Source: Allopontixanthobacter sediminis
GTDB lineage: Bacteria; Pseudomonadota; Alphaproteobacteria; Sphingomonadales; Sphingomonadaceae
DNA: 64,000 nucleotides
Assembly (NCBI RefSeq): GCF_009828115.1
Contig: NZ_WTYL01000002.1
Coordinates: 930,001 to 994,000 of the forward strand
Direction: 5' to 3'
The notes under the pieces are model-generated. The model was not told the origin of the DNA. It worked only from the letters and a program-made list of their open reading frames with translations, and searched no databases. This document shows positions 1 to 12,667 of this stretch, piece by piece; the first letter of the stretch is position 1; each line of letters opens with the position of its first letter. A program made the position numbers and the translations under genes.

Positions 1-1
1 T

Positions 2-511
2 GATTACCAGGAAAGCTGGCAGCCCGCCGCGATGTCGGACGCAGCGATTGCCGCAGCGCAGGAAATGGCAGCAAAGGTGGTCGATAACCTTGCGGGAGAC
101 GGCGCAGGCTACGGCCTGTTCGGGGTCGAGTTCTTCGTCAGGGGCGACGAGGTGATCTTCTCGGAACTGTCACCCCGGCCGCACGACACCGGGATGGTCA
201 CGCTGATCTCCCAGAATTTGAGTGAGTTCGACCTGCACGCCCGCGCGATCCTTGGTCTGCCGATCCCGGCCCCGATCCGCGCGCGCCCCGCCGCGTCGGC
301 CGTGATCCTGGCGGATCGGGACAGCGACACCCTGTCGTACGGCGGTCTGGCGGAGGCGATGGCGGGCGGCGCGGACATCCGCATCTTTGGCAAACCGACC
401 GCGCGGCCTTACCGCCGGATGGGCGTTGCGCTGGCCGCGGCGGGGACTACCGACGACGCCAGGCAGACCGCAGCGGATGCGGCGGGCAAGGTTCGCCTGA
501 TATATGACTGA
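2..511 (+). CDS. purT: Formate-dependent phosphoribosylglycinamide formyltransferase (PurT), C-terminal part
   Basis: The first 169 visible codons are open from the window edge and match the end of PurT, the ATP-grasp enzyme that makes formyl-GAR from GAR, formate and ATP in de novo purine synthesis. The stretch [10 protein letters not shown], followed by [16 protein letters not shown] and [18 protein letters not shown], is the characteristic ATP-grasp metal/ATP-binding segment and C-terminal fold of this family. The 5' part lies outside the window, so the start is not seen. A formyl-THF deformylase gene (purU), which would supply formate, is about 6 kb downstream. Confidence 0.93.
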   Translation, partial: DYQESWQPAAMSDAAIAAAQEMAAKVVDNLAGDGAGYGLFGVEFFVRGDEVIFSELSPRPHDTGMVTLISQNLSEFDLHARAILGLPIPAPIRARPAASAVILADRDSDTLSYGGLAEAMAGGADIRIFGKPTARPYRRMGVALAAAGTTDDARQTAADAAGKVRLIYD

Positions 512-605
512 ACCGACACCCGCGTATGACCAGCCTGTCACCGGCAGGACCTAATCGTTTCACATAGAACGGATAGCGGCGCTGCAACCTTTCAGGGAGC
601 ATCCA

Positions 606-2930
606 ATGTCCAGGTTCACTTCACTTCACGCCGCTTTGCTGTGTTCGGCTATTTTCATACCTGGCGCGGCTCAAGCCCAGCCGGTCGATGAGAGGGGTTC
701 CGCCGCGGATGACACCACCATTGTCGTCACCGCACAAAAGATCGAACAGCGCGCCGTCGATGTGCCGATCACCATCTCGGCAGTCAGCGGCGAACGGATC
801 AAGGAGCTGGGGGTCAGCGATCTCGACGAATTGTCGAACTATATTCCCGGCCTCAATATCCAGGAGCAGAGCGCCAACAATCCCGGCATCGTGATCCGCG
901 GCATCACGTCGGACAGCGGGTCCGCGCAGCAAGGACCACGGGTCACGCTGTATTACAACGGCGTCGATATCTCTCGCTCGCGCGGTTCCTACCAGTCGAT
1001 TTACGATTTGGAGCGGGTCGAGGTGATCAAGGGACCGCAGGCGACCCTCTTCGGCACTGCTTCGGCGGTCGGCGCGATCAGTCTGGTATCGGCGAAGCCC
1101 CGCCCCGGTCTCTCGGCCGAAGTGACTGGAGGGTACGGCAATTTCGACCAGACATTGGTTGGCGGCTATATCAATGCCGGATCGGACGTGGTGGCAGGCC
1201 GGATCGCGTTCGAATGGCGAACGCGCGACGGCTATGTCGAAAATTTGGCCGCCTCGCAGGAGGAAGAGCTTTATGCGCAGGACCAGCTTGGCGTCCGGGC
1301 TTCGCTACGCTTCACGCCGATCGACGCGCTGACGATCGACCTCACCGGCACGTATGACCGCCAGCGCAACGGCGGCACCCCGTTCATTTCCGGCACCTTC
1401 CCGACGGAGGCCGGCCCCGCCAATCCGTTTGGCCCGGCCAATCTGGGCGGCTCCCCGTTTTCGGCAGACCCATTGGGCGATGCGCAATTGGGCCTGGTCC
1501 GCGATGTCTATGATGCAAATTTCACGCTGGCTTATGAATTTGCGGACGGGTGGACCTTTACCACCGTCAACGGATACCGCGAATTCGACAGCGCCGAGGT
1601 GTTCGATGCCGACGGCAGCGCCGCTCCGTTCCTTGAATTTGCCGAGATCGCGGTTGGTTCGCAATTCAGCCATGAGGCCCGCTTCAGCTACAACGATCCT
1701 TCATGGCGAGCGTCCTTCGGGTGGAATTATTTCACCGAGGATGGTCGCCAGAACGTGCCGTTCTCGACCGAGGAAGGCGTGTTCCTGCAATGCCTGACCA
1801 CTATTTTCGGCGCGCCGCTGATCCCCGGGATACCGTGTGTCGACAGCAACGGCGTGGTGACCGCAGCGCAAGTGACGGCGCTAGCTACCGGCGGGTTGGC
1901 GACAGCGATTCCCTACCGGTCGGAGTTCGAGAACCAGGGCGACAACCAGAGCTATTCGGTGTTTGCCGATGCGACGTGGATCCCCGTTCCTTCGCTGGAG
2001 GTCACGGCGGGCGTGCGCCTGCTGATCGAACAGCGCAAATCGGGATATTTCGCTAATGTGCCCCGCTCGGCGCTTTCGGGTGGTCTTTCGCTGATACCCG
2101 GGCAGATCGACACTGCCGGAGAGACTTACGAGGCCGATGGCAGCTTTTCGGCGGTCCTGCCGCGCATGAACGTTCTTTACCGCATATCCGACGATGTGAA
2201 TGTCTTTGCCACCGTGTCCAAGGGTCGCCGGTCGCCGGTGGTGCAATTGAGCGCGGCGCGTGTTGGCGGGGTGGCCGCCCCCAACCTTCAAGTGGTGCCG
2301 CAGGAAACGGTATGGAACTACGAAGTCGGCCTGAAGGGTGCAGCGGGCATCCTGTCCGGATCGCTCGGCGTCTATTACCAGAAGTATGACGGGTTCCAGG
2401 TCAGCGTCACCCAATCCGATGGCACCACGCGGACGGAAAGCGCTGGCAAGGCGAGCAACTTCGGTGTCGAGGCGGAAGTGCAGCTGCGACCGACCGACTG
2501 GCTCAGCGTCTTTGCCAATGGTGGCTATATCGACGGCGGGATCGACGAAAACAATGATTTCGCTCCGGTTTTTTCCGGTGCACGTTTTCGCCTGCAGCCG
2601 GAATGGCAGGCCGCAGCCGGCTTCACCATCGATGCGCCGATCAGCGATGGGATCCGCTTCTTCGCTACCCCCAGCGTGACCTATCGCAGCCGGATATTCT
2701 TCGAATTGCCCAACAACCCGGTTACTTCGCAGGATGCTGTCACGCTGTTCAATGCCCGGGCAGGCGTCAGCTTTGCAAACGAGGCCTTCGAATTGGCCGG
2801 GTTCATTCGCAACGCTTCGAACGAAGATTATCTGCTGGATGCTGGCAATACCGGCGGCGCGTTCGGTATTCCGACCTTCATTCCGGCAGAGCCGCGCTTC
2901 TACGGGGTGCAGGTCACGGCCCGCTACTGA
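606..2930 (+). CDS. TonB-dependent outer-membrane receptor
   Basis: This 774-residue protein begins with a signal peptide (about residues 1-24, ending AQA). A TonB-box-like TTIVVTAQK follows, then a plug domain with IRGI and the conserved VIKGPQATLFG near residues 136-147, and finally a long beta-barrel ending in aromatic Tyr. Such receptors move large substrates across the outer membrane using TonB/ExbBD energy. The substrate cannot be read from sequence; sphingomonads use many of these for glycans and plant compounds as well as iron. A strong ribosome site (CAGGGAGC) precedes the ATG. It stands alone and ends at a shared terminator before katG. Confidence 0.93.
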   Translation: MSRFTSLHAALLCSAIFIPGAAQAQPVDERGSAADDTTIVVTAQKIEQRAVDVPITISAVSGERIKELGVSDLDELSNYIPGLNIQEQSANNPGIVIRGITSDSGSAQQGPRVTLYYNGVDISRSRGSYQSIYDLERVEVIKGPQATLFGTASAVGAISLVSAKPRPGLSAEVTGGYGNFDQTLVGGYINAGSDVVAGRIAFEWRTRDGYVENLAASQEEELYAQDQLGVRASLRFTPIDALTIDLTGTYDRQRNGGTPFISGTFPTEAGPANPFGPANLGGSPFSADPLGDAQLGLVRDVYDANFTLAYEFADGWTFTTVNGYREFDSAEVFDADGSAAPFLEFAEIAVGSQFSHEARFSYNDPSWRASFGWNYFTEDGRQNVPFSTEEGVFLQCLTTIFGAPLIPGIPCVDSNGVVTAAQVTALATGGLATAIPYRSEFENQGDNQSYSVFADATWIPVPSLEVTAGVRLLIEQRKSGYFANVPRSALSGGLSLIPGQIDTAGETYEADGSFSAVLPRMNVLYRISDDVNVFATVSKGRRSPVVQLSAARVGGVAAPNLQVVPQETVWNYEVGLKGAAGILSGSLGVYYQKYDGFQVSVTQSDGTTRTESAGKASNFGVEAEVQLRPTDWLSVFANGGYIDGGIDENNDFAPVFSGARFRLQPEWQAAAGFTIDAPISDGIRFFATPSVTYRSRIFFELPNNPVTSQDAVTLFNARAGVSFANEAFELAGFIRNASNEDYLLDAGNTGGAFGIPTFIPAEPRFYGVQVTARY

Positions 2931-2959
2931 TCGCGCGAACACCGGGCACACCAAAAGGA

Positions 2960-2994
2960 AACCTCCCCGTGCGGATGGCACGGGGAGGTTTCTT
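2960..2994. terminator. Bidirectional hairpin terminator between the TonB receptor and katG
   Basis: A perfect 12-bp stem (AACCTCCCCGTG / CACGGGGAGGTT) with a 7-base loop is followed by a short T-rich tail on the plus strand and preceded by A-rich sequence for the minus strand. It sits between two convergent genes and can serve both. Confidence 0.8.
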
Positions 2995-3017
2995 GCGACC
3001 CGATATCGGGCTCGGGA

Positions 3018-5258
<2,241 letters not shown>

Positions 5259-5286
5259 TTACTCGAAACGATTAACGCCATTAACC

Positions 5287-5305
5287 TGATCGTTTTATGC
5301 GATCA
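5287..5305. promoter_or_regulatory. Palindrome in the katG / nitronate monooxygenase divergent intergenic region
   Basis: TGATCG and CGATCA form a perfect 6-bp dyad separated by 7 A/T-rich bases. It lies between two divergent genes, about 80 bp upstream of katG and 110 bp upstream of the other gene. Peroxide-responsive regulators such as OxyR or Fur-family proteins commonly control katG, but this site does not fit a well-known consensus, so the regulator is unassigned. Confidence 0.35.
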
Positions 5306-5413
5306 CAGATGAGGTTAAGGGCCAGTCACTTCATGACACTCCGGATGCCAGCATAATTTGACCGCCATGTGGCACCGCCCTAAGGCGCAGGCGCAATTTT
5401 ACCCGGAGCCGCA

Positions 5414-6436
5414 ATGACCGCTTATCCCAAGACTTCCGCCCTGATGCAGCGCGGAACCGACTTCCTCGGCAGCGAATTCGCGGTTCTGTGCGGCGCGATG
5501 AGCTGGGTTTCGGAGCGGAACCTGGTGTCCGCGATCAGCAACGCAGGCGGATTCGGCGTGATTGCCTGCGGGGCGATGACCCCGGACCTGCTCGACACGG
5601 AAATCGCCGAGACGAAGAAGCTCACCTCCAGGCCGTTCGGCGTGAACCTCATCACCATGCACCCGGCGCTGTTCGACCTGATCGACGTTTGCGCCCGGCA
5701 CGGGGTCACGCACGTGGTCCTGGCAGGCGGCATTCCGCCCAAGGGCAGTGTCGAGGCGATCAGGGCATTCGGGGCCAAGGTCATCGTTTTCGCGCCGACG
5801 CTGGCGCTCGCGAAGAAGCTGCTACGCCAGGATCGCGGAGCCGGCGGCGATGCGCTGGTGATCGAGGGCATGGAAGCCGGCGGCCATATCGGCCCGGTGT
5901 CGACCAGCGTGCTGGCACAGGAATTCCTGCCGGTGTTGGCGGAAGACCACTTGGTGTTCGTGGCCGGCGGGATTGGCCGCGGGGAAGCCATCGCCGGCTA
6001 TCTGGAGATGGGCGCAGTTGGCGTCCAGCTCGGTACCCGCTTTGCCTGCGCAACCGAAAGCATCGCGCATGAGAATTTCAAGAAAGCGTTCTTCCGCGCC
6101 AGCGCCCGCGACGCGGCTACCAGTGTGCAGGTCGACCCGCGGCTGCCGGTAATTCCGGTGCGTGCCCTCAAGAACAAGGGCACCGAGGAATTTACCGCCA
6201 AGCAGATCGAAGTGGCCAAGCTGCTCGACAGCGGCACCATCGAAATGACCGAAGCGCAGCTGCAGATCGAACAGTATTGGGCGGGCGCGCTGCGCCGGGC
6301 GGTGATCGACGGCGATATCGAGAACGGTTCGATCATGGCGGGCCAGTCGGTCGGCATGTTGAAGGAAGAAGAGCCAGTCGCGGACATCATGCAGCAACTG
6401 ATGTCGCAGAGCGAAGCGGCCCTGTCGCGCCGGTAA
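5414..6436 (+). CDS. Nitronate monooxygenase / 2-nitropropane dioxygenase family flavoprotein
   Basis: This 340-residue protein has the FMN-dependent TIM-barrel signature of the NMO/NPD family. It includes an N-terminal [23 protein letters not shown]-type segment, [10 protein letters not shown] near residue 152, and [10 protein letters not shown] followed by [11 protein letters not shown] near residues 183-210. Members oxidise alkyl nitronates; FabK enoyl-ACP reductases share the fold, so the exact reaction is uncertain. The stop codon lies one base before the purU start, so the two genes are probably co-transcribed. Confidence 0.85.
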   Translation: MTAYPKTSALMQRGTDFLGSEFAVLCGAMSWVSERNLVSAISNAGGFGVIACGAMTPDLLDTEIAETKKLTSRPFGVNLITMHPALFDLIDVCARHGVTHVVLAGGIPPKGSVEAIRAFGAKVIVFAPTLALAKKLLRQDRGAGGDALVIEGMEAGGHIGPVSTSVLAQEFLPVLAEDHLVFVAGGIGRGEAIAGYLEMGAVGVQLGTRFACATESIAHENFKKAFFRASARDAATSVQVDPRLPVIPVRALKNKGTEEFTAKQIEVAKLLDSGTIEMTEAQLQIEQYWAGALRRAVIDGDIENGSIMAGQSVGMLKEEEPVADIMQQLMSQSEAALSRR

Positions 6437-6437
6437 C

Positions 6438-7292
6438 ATGGCCGATCCGCTTGTCCTGACCCTCAGCTGCGCGGACCGGCCCGGGATTACCGCCCGGGTC
6501 ACGTCTTTCCTGTACGAACGGGGCGGCAACGTGCTGGAAGCGCAGCAGTTCAACGATCAGGTCGGGGCGGCGTTCTTCATGCGGGTCGAGTTCGATCCGG
6601 GCAGTGCAGAGCGCGAGACACTGCGCGTGGAATTTGCGCCGTTGGCCCAAGAATACGGGATGCGCTGGAAACTGGTGCTGCGCGACCGCCCGCGCCGGGT
6701 CCTGATCCTGGTCAGCAAGTTCGATCACTGCCTGGCGGATTTGCTCTACCGCCACCGCGTCGGCGAATTGCCGATGGAGCCGGTTGGGATCATCTCCAAC
6801 CATCCGCGAGATGCGATCAGCCACACGCATATTGGCGATATTCCATTTCACCACCTGCCGGTCACTGCGGCGACGAAGGACGAGCAGGAAGCGCAGGTCC
6901 GCCTGATCGCACAGGACACTGCGGCGGAGCTGGTCGTGCTGGCGCGCTACATGCAGATACTGTCGGACGAGCAGTCCGCGTTTTTCGCGGGCCGCTGCAT
7001 CAATATCCATCACAGCTTCCTGCCCGGCTTCAAGGGTGCCAAACCCTATCATCAGGCCCATGCGCGGGGGGTGAAGATGATCGGGGCGAGCGCGCATTAT
7101 GTCACGACCGATCTCGATGAAGGTCCGATCATTCATCAGGCGGTGGAACCAATCAGTCACGCTGATAATCCGGACGATCTCGTCCGCAAGGGCCGCGAGA
7201 TCGAAAGCCGTGTGCTGGCCGAGGCGGTACGGTTGCACCTGGAAGAACGGGTGCTGCTCAACGGCAGCAAGACGGTGGTATTTCGCAGCTGA
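6438..7292 (+). CDS. purU: Formyltetrahydrofolate deformylase
   Basis: The 284-residue product has an N-terminal ACT domain ([17 protein letters not shown], about residues 7-85) and a C-terminal formyltransferase-fold domain. The active-site block [19 protein letters not shown] lies near residue 188, with [12 protein letters not shown] near 224 supplying the catalytic Asp. PurU hydrolyses 10-formyl-THF to formate and THF. The formate can feed PurT, whose 3' end opens this window. The gene starts one base after the preceding stop codon. Length and motifs are typical. Confidence 0.95.
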   Translation: MADPLVLTLSCADRPGITARVTSFLYERGGNVLEAQQFNDQVGAAFFMRVEFDPGSAERETLRVEFAPLAQEYGMRWKLVLRDRPRRVLILVSKFDHCLADLLYRHRVGELPMEPVGIISNHPRDAISHTHIGDIPFHHLPVTAATKDEQEAQVRLIAQDTAAELVVLARYMQILSDEQSAFFAGRCINIHHSFLPGFKGAKPYHQAHARGVKMIGASAHYVTTDLDEGPIIHQAVEPISHADNPDDLVRKGREIESRVLAEAVRLHLEERVLLNGSKTVVFRS

Positions 7293-7336
7293 CATGCCAT
7301 ATCGCTGAAGCAATCAGACCGGGGGGTAGGGGCTTG

Positions 7337-8698
7337 ATGGACAATTCGAATGCGGCTCCGGTCAGGAAAACGGTCTGGTCCCGCGCCCGCGCAATGGCTG
7401 AATTGGCCCCGCCGGAACGCAACCGCTACGTCGATTTCCTTCGCGCGCTGTCCATTCTCGCGGTCGTTGTCGGACATTGGCTGGTCGCGGCCCCCTATAT
7501 CGAAGACGGCGCCGCGCAGGGCGGGCATTTGCTTGGCATCCTGCCATGGACCCAGTGGCTGACCTGGGGGTTCCAGGTCATGCCGCTATTTTTCCTGGTC
7601 GGCGGTTTTTCCAACGGCGTCTCGTGGTCCGCGAACCGGCGGCAATCGAGCACCTATGCCCACTGGTTCACCAGCCGGTTCCGGCGCCTGATCTATCCGG
7701 TCCTGCCGCTGTTCCTGATCTGGACGGTAATCGCGGTGTTCGGGACCGCGCTAGGCGTGGAACGGCAGATCGTCGCGTTGGCAGCGCAATTGGCGCTGAT
7801 CCCGGTGTGGTTCCTGTCGGTCTATATCATGGTCACCGCTGCCGTTCCGCTGACCCATGCGGCGTGGAAGCGGTGGGGGCTCGGTTCGTTTTTCGCACTC
7901 GTTGCCGGGGCGGTTGCGGTCGATATCGCCACGTTCCAGTTCGGTGTGCCGCATGTCAAATTTGCCAATTTCGCCTTCGTGTGGCTGGCAGTGCACCAGC
8001 TCGGCTATGCTTGGGGCGAAGGCTATTTCGCCCGGCCCGCGCGAGCCTTCGCATGGGGACTAACCGGGCTTGCCGCACTGCTGGCGCTGGTGTTCATCGG
8101 CCCCTATCCCGTGGCGATGATCGGCGTTCCGGGAGAAGCGACCACCAATTCGATGCCGCCGACACTGGCGCTGCTGGCGCTGGGCATCATGCAAACCGGC
8201 TTTGCCCTGGCGCTGGAGCCGCAGGCGCGCCGGATGCTGGCCAATATTCGCATCTGGACCGGAGTGGTGCTGATCAACGGCATGATCATGACGATTTACC
8301 TGTGGCACCTGACTGCTTTCGTGCTGGTGATGGTGGCGGCGTATCTGCTCGGCGGAGTGGGGCTGGAAGTCGCCCCTGGCAGCGGGGCGTGGTGGCTAGC
8401 CCGGCCCGTGTGGTTCGCGCTGTATATCGCGGTGACCCTGCCGCTGGTGATGATCTTCGCCCGGTTCGAACAGGCGAAGGAGAACCCGGCGGCGGCGGCC
8501 AAGGGCGACGTGCCGCACTGGCGTCTCGGTGTCGGTCTCGCGCTCGCCTGCGTCGGCCTGGCCTCGACCGCCGTCCTCAGCATCGCCAGCCCGCTGGGGG
8601 TGACCGGGGTACGGCTGTGGATCGTGGCGTTGCCGTTCATTGGCGCGGCGCTGGTCCGGTTCGGACCGGTTTACGACCTGACCCGGCGGAGGGCCTGA
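7337..8698 (+). CDS. Acyltransferase family 3 membrane protein
   Basis: This 453-residue integral membrane protein begins the conserved region with RNRYVDFLRALSILAVVVGHWL-type sequence and has about ten hydrophobic spans. It has the layout of acyltransferase-3 (OafA/YiaH-like) proteins that O-acylate cell-surface glycans or other exported molecules. A histidine in the first membrane span (VVGHW) fits the family's catalytic histidine. ATG at 7337 follows a purine-rich ribosome site; an in-frame TTG lies one codon earlier. The acyl acceptor is unknown, and the neighbouring genes do not indicate one. Confidence 0.85.
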   Translation: MDNSNAAPVRKTVWSRARAMAELAPPERNRYVDFLRALSILAVVVGHWLVAAPYIEDGAAQGGHLLGILPWTQWLTWGFQVMPLFFLVGGFSNGVSWSANRRQSSTYAHWFTSRFRRLIYPVLPLFLIWTVIAVFGTALGVERQIVALAAQLALIPVWFLSVYIMVTAAVPLTHAAWKRWGLGSFFALVAGAVAVDIATFQFGVPHVKFANFAFVWLAVHQLGYAWGEGYFARPARAFAWGLTGLAALLALVFIGPYPVAMIGVPGEATTNSMPPTLALLALGIMQTGFALALEPQARRMLANIRIWTGVVLINGMIMTIYLWHLTAFVLVMVAAYLLGGVGLEVAPGSGAWWLARPVWFALYIAVTLPLVMIFARFEQAKENPAAAAKGDVPHWRLGVGLALACVGLASTAVLSIASPLGVTGVRLWIVALPFIGAALVRFGPVYDLTRRRA

Positions 8699-8796
8699 TT
8701 GCGCTGCGAACAGCTGGACTTAAGCCGCTATGGACGCCGCCGGTCCGGCTGATAGACTGCTGCGCTGCAATGTGTTGAAATCAGGAGCCTCCCCCC

Positions 8797-9699
8797 ATGT
8801 GCGACAGAACGACCCCCGCCGAATATGATACCACCAACGCTGACTGGCGCGAAGCAGCGATGGCGGGCTTCAGCCGCCGCCAGTTCGGCGCGATAGGCGC
8901 CGCTGGGGCTGCCGCGACACTGGCGGCCTGCGCGGGGGTCGACCGGGCTACCGCAAGCGAAGGCGGCCTGACGGAAAGCAATGTCACCATCCAGACGCCC
9001 GATGGAATGATGGACGCGTTCTTCGTGCGTCCCGCCAGCGGTAAGCACCCCGCGGTAATCTGTTGGCCTGATATCGCGAGCTTGCGTGATGCCTTCATGA
9101 TGATGGCCCGCCGGACCGCCGCGGAAGGCTACTCCGTGCTCGTCGCCAACCCCTATTACCGCGACACGAAGGCTCCGCAATTCGCCGACTTCGCTGAATT
9201 CCGCACGGACGGCGGTTGGGACAAGGTCGGCCCGTGGCGCGCCAAGCTGACCGCCGAAACGATCACCCGCGACGCGAAGGCACTGATCGGCTGGCTCGAC
9301 GCGCAGGACAGCGTCGACACGGCGCGCGGCATCGGCACCGAGGGTTATTGCATGGGCGGCCCGTTTACCGTGTGGACCGCTGCGGCGGTGCCGACGCGGG
9401 TAGGCGCGGCGGCGTCCTTCCACGGCGGCGGACTGGTGGGGGACAGCCCGACCAGCCCGATCAACCTGCTCGATGTCACCCGTGCCAGCCATCTGATCGC
9501 CATCGCCCAGAACGATGATGCCAAGGCGCCCGATGAAAAGACCAAGCTAAGGGCTGCCGCGGAGGCGACCGGCACTCCGGCGCAAATCGAAGTCTATGCC
9601 GGCGACCATGGCTGGACCGTCATCGACAGCCCCGCCTATGCCAAGGAAGCGGCGGAAAAAGCCTATGCCGACAAAATGGCGCTGTATTCGAAACTTTAG
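8797..9699 (+). CDS. Exported dienelactone hydrolase family protein
   Basis: The 300-residue protein has a Tat-type motif (SRRQFGAIG, residues 27-35) followed by a hydrophobic run and LAACAG. This suggests twin-arginine export and possibly lipidation. The mature part is an alpha/beta hydrolase of the dienelactone hydrolase family. The nucleophile is Cys in GYCMGG near residue 184 instead of Ser, and the histidine is in AGDHGW near residue 270. The ribosome site AGGAG precedes the ATG. The substrate is unknown. Tat export is unusual for a family whose classical members are cytoplasmic. Confidence 0.85.
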   Translation: MCDRTTPAEYDTTNADWREAAMAGFSRRQFGAIGAAGAAATLAACAGVDRATASEGGLTESNVTIQTPDGMMDAFFVRPASGKHPAVICWPDIASLRDAFMMMARRTAAEGYSVLVANPYYRDTKAPQFADFAEFRTDGGWDKVGPWRAKLTAETITRDAKALIGWLDAQDSVDTARGIGTEGYCMGGPFTVWTAAAVPTRVGAAASFHGGGLVGDSPTSPINLLDVTRASHLIAIAQNDDAKAPDEKTKLRAAAEATGTPAQIEVYAGDHGWTVIDSPAYAKEAAEKAYADKMALYSKL

Positions 9700-9733
9700 G
9701 TTGGTTCGGGGTTAATCCGTGGGGGAGGGAAAA

Positions 9734-11041
9734 ATGCGCATACTCACACTTGGCATGGCGGCAGCGGCGCTGCTCGCGAGCGGTTGCATGTCACCGCAGG
9801 GCGCTGCATTGCGCGATGCGTCAGCCGCATCGCGATCCCCCGATGCCGGCATGGCACTGGATCCGGCGCGGATTGACCGGACGCTGGAGACCATGGTGGA
9901 GGAAGGCCGGGTCGCCGGCGCTTCCGTCATAATCTGGAAAGACGGCAGTGAAGCCTATTTCAAGGCCGCCGGAATGGCGGACCGCGAAGCAGAGAAGCCG
10001 TTCACCCGCGACACGCTGGTGCAGATATTTTCCATGACCAAACCAGTGACCGGCGTGGCGCTGATGACTTTGTGGGAACAGGGCAAGTTCGGCCTGGACG
10101 ATCCGCTTTCGGACCACCTGCCGCAATTCGCCGCCCTTAAGGTCGCGGACGGGATGGACGCCGAGGGCAAGATGATGCTGCGTGACCCGGCGCGGCCCGT
10201 GACCATTCGCGACGTGCTGCGCCACACGGCCGGCTTTACGTACGGCGGCGGCGAACGTCCGGCGGACAAGGCCTGGCAGCGGCTCGACCCGCTATCCGCC
10301 GACAAATCGCTCGCCGAATTTGGCGCGTTGATACCGCAGGTGCCGCTGCTTTACGATCCGGGGGAACAGTGGGAATACAGCGCGGCGGTGGATGTGCAGG
10401 CGCTGCTGGTGGCCCATTTCTCAGGTATGCCGTTCGACGCCTATGTGCGGAAAGCGATATTCGAACCGCTAGGTATGAAGGATTCCTCATGGGCGCCGCC
10501 GCAGGACCAGCTTGCGCGCCTCGCGATGATCTACGAAGCGGCTGACGGCGCGCCGCTCAGCCCGATGGACCGGGAGGTCTGGCTGACGCCGAATTTTCGC
10601 GGCAAGCCGATGCGAATGGGCGGTTCGGGTATCGTTTCCACGGTGGACGATTACCTGCGTTTCGCCCGGATGCTGCTGGGCGAGGGCGCTTTGGGGGATA
10701 CACGCATCCTAAGACCCTCGACCGTCCGCCTGATGGCGACCGATCACCTTGATCCGCGAATGACCGAGCGCGGCTGGCTGCCGGGCAAGGGACAAGTCGG
10801 CTTCGGCTTCGACTTCGCCGTCCGGATCGCCCCGCCTGCAAGCGCCGAGGAGAACGCCGGTGCGGTTGGCGAATTTTTCTGGGATGGCTGGCCATCGATG
10901 CTGTTCTGGGTCGACCCGGCCAACGACATGGCGGTGGTGTTCGCAGTGCAGAAGGTGCCGTTCGACATGACCCTGCACCATGATATCCGTGAGGCAGTGT
11001 ACGGAGATTTCGTTGACCCGCGCGGGCCTGATCCGCAGTAA
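9734..11041 (+). CDS. Beta-lactamase-fold serine hydrolase, lipoprotein
   Basis: Starting at ATG 9734 (preceded by GGGGGAGGGA) gives a lipoprotein signal with lipobox LLASGC near residue 17. An in-frame GTG 15 bases earlier is less likely. The catalytic Ser-x-x-Lys is SMTK near residue 99, the Tyr-Ser-Ala motif near 214 is the second active-site element, and the protein ends with the usual family C-terminal domain. Members include class C beta-lactamases, D-aminopeptidases and esterases such as EstB; this sequence looks closer to the esterase type. It probably acts at the periplasmic face of a membrane. Confidence 0.85.
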   Translation: MRILTLGMAAAALLASGCMSPQGAALRDASAASRSPDAGMALDPARIDRTLETMVEEGRVAGASVIIWKDGSEAYFKAAGMADREAEKPFTRDTLVQIFSMTKPVTGVALMTLWEQGKFGLDDPLSDHLPQFAALKVADGMDAEGKMMLRDPARPVTIRDVLRHTAGFTYGGGERPADKAWQRLDPLSADKSLAEFGALIPQVPLLYDPGEQWEYSAAVDVQALLVAHFSGMPFDAYVRKAIFEPLGMKDSSWAPPQDQLARLAMIYEAADGAPLSPMDREVWLTPNFRGKPMRMGGSGIVSTVDDYLRFARMLLGEGALGDTRILRPSTVRLMATDHLDPRMTERGWLPGKGQVGFGFDFAVRIAPPASAEENAGAVGEFFWDGWPSMLFWVDPANDMAVVFAVQKVPFDMTLHHDIREAVYGDFVDPRGPDPQ

Positions 11042-11148
11042 TTGTTCGGCCCGAACCCTGGCATGACGCCGCCGGGCACAGTCCGGTTTTGCTTGCCGTG
11101 ATGCGCCTGGGCGTTACGATGACAGGCTAGGGTTTATAGGGGTATTTC

Positions 11149-12162
11149 ATGGGCTACGTTCTTGGCTTCGCGCTTATTCTGCTGGTCGTCCTGTTGTTTT
11201 CAATGGTGCGGGTCGTCAAGCAGGGCTTCGTCTATACGATCGAACGGCTCGGCAAATACACTCTCGCTGCTCAGCCGGGCCTGCATTTCCTGGTGCCGTT
11301 CATCGACCGCGTCGGTCACAAGGTGAATATGATGGAGCAGGTCCTGGACATCCCCGGCCAGGAAATCATCACCGCAGACAACGCGATGGTCGGCGTCGAT
11401 GCCGTGGTGTTTTTCCAGGTGCTGGACGCGGGCAAGGCGGCTTACGAGGTGGCCAATCTGTATGGCGCGATCATGGCGCTGACCACCACCAACCTGCGCA
11501 CCGTGATGGGCAGCATGGATCTCGACGAGACCCTATCCAAGCGCGACGAGATCAACGCCCGGCTGCTGGTGGTGGTGGACGAGGCGACTTCGCCATGGGG
11601 CATCAAGATCACCCGGGTGGAAATCAAGGATATCCGCCCGCCGCTCGACATCTCGGAAGCGATGGCGCGCCAGATGAAGGCCGAGCGCCTGAAGCGTGCC
11701 GAGATCCTCGAGGCCGAGGGTGACCGTGCCAGCCGCATCCTGCGCGCCGAGGGGGAAAAGCAGTCCGCAATCCTGTCCGCAGAAGGCAAGAAGGAAGCAG
11801 CCTTCCGCGATGCCGAGGCACGCGAGCGTGCCGCCGAAGCCGAGGCGCGGGCGACCCAGGTGGTTTCCGACGCCATCGCCGGGAGCGGGAACGCAGCCAT
11901 CAACTATTTCATCGCCCAGGAATACACCAAGGCCGTCGGCAAGTTCGCGACCAGCCCGAATGCCAAGACCATCCTGTTCCCGATCGAGGCAACCCAGCTG
12001 ATCGGCTCGCTTGGCGGGATCGGCGAGTTGCTGGGCGACGTAATGAAACCCGGGACGGGCAATGTCACCACCCAGCTCCCGGAAGCCGACCCGCGCGAAC
12101 GGGTGCGGGTGCCGCGGGCCGGTGAAACGAGAGCGGCGGTTCCGCGCAGCGGGGATAGCTGA
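11149..12162 (+). CDS. SPFH/Band 7 (stomatin-like, QmcA-type) membrane protein
   Basis: The 337-residue protein has one N-terminal membrane anchor (about residues 3-22). It is followed by a Band-7/SPFH domain with [21 protein letters not shown] and [14 protein letters not shown], and an alanine/glutamate-rich coiled coil (about 175-245). Such proteins form cage-like membrane assemblies in the inner membrane and work with NfeD partners in membrane-domain and protease control. The nfeD-like gene follows after two bases, which is the classical arrangement. Confidence 0.92.
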   Translation: MGYVLGFALILLVVLLFSMVRVVKQGFVYTIERLGKYTLAAQPGLHFLVPFIDRVGHKVNMMEQVLDIPGQEIITADNAMVGVDAVVFFQVLDAGKAAYEVANLYGAIMALTTTNLRTVMGSMDLDETLSKRDEINARLLVVVDEATSPWGIKITRVEIKDIRPPLDISEAMARQMKAERLKRAEILEAEGDRASRILRAEGEKQSAILSAEGKKEAAFRDAEARERAAEAEARATQVVSDAIAGSGNAAINYFIAQEYTKAVGKFATSPNAKTILFPIEATQLIGSLGGIGELLGDVMKPGTGNVTTQLPEADPRERVRVPRAGETRAAVPRSGDS

Positions 12163-12164
12163 CG

Positions 12165-12665
12165 ATGGACGATCTTGGCTCGCTTGATCCGCACTGGATA
12201 TGGCTGTCGATCGGCCTTGTGCTGGCCGCGCTGGAAATGGTCGTACCAGGGGTCTACCTGATCTGGCTCGCCTTGGCGGCGCTGACTACCGGTGTGCTGA
12301 CCTTCGTGCTCGACCTCGGCGTAGCGGTGCAGGTGACCAATTTTATCTTCCTGTCGTTGATCGCCGTTGTTTCCGCCAAGCGCTGGCTGCGCGACCGGCC
12401 GATCACGAGCGTTGATCCGCTCATGAACGACCGCCAGGGCCGGATGATCGGACAAAGTGCCGTGGTGACCGTAGCGATCGAGGGCGGTGCCGGCCGGGTC
12501 CGCTACGGCGACAGTGAATGGGCGGCGCGCGGTCCCGACCTGGCAGTAGGTGTCCGGGTCCGGATCACCGGCGCGGATGGCACCCGCCTGGTGGTCGAAC
12601 CTGCACCGCTGCTCGACCAGGTCAAGCCGGCCGACGAACCGGGGATCGGCCCCGAGCCGACCTGA
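12165..12665 (+). CDS. NfeD family membrane protein (OB-fold)
   Basis: The 166-residue protein has two or three hydrophobic segments in its first half (about 15-75) and a C-terminal OB-fold domain (about 85-155). The latter contains GQSAVVTVAIEGGAGRVRYGDSEW, typical of short NfeD proteins. It starts two bases after the SPFH gene and is almost certainly its operon partner. Confidence 0.9.
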   Translation: MDDLGSLDPHWIWLSIGLVLAALEMVVPGVYLIWLALAALTTGVLTFVLDLGVAVQVTNFIFLSLIAVVSAKRWLRDRPITSVDPLMNDRQGRMIGQSAVVTVAIEGGAGRVRYGDSEWAARGPDLAVGVRVRITGADGTRLVVEPAPLLDQVKPADEPGIGPEPT

Positions 12666-12667
12666 GC

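Noticed and set aside
7477-8778. A 433-codon frame overlapping the acyltransferase gene in another frame
   Set aside because: It is Arg/Pro/Gly-rich as expected for a frame shadow, while the acyltransferase frame has membrane spans and conserved motifs.
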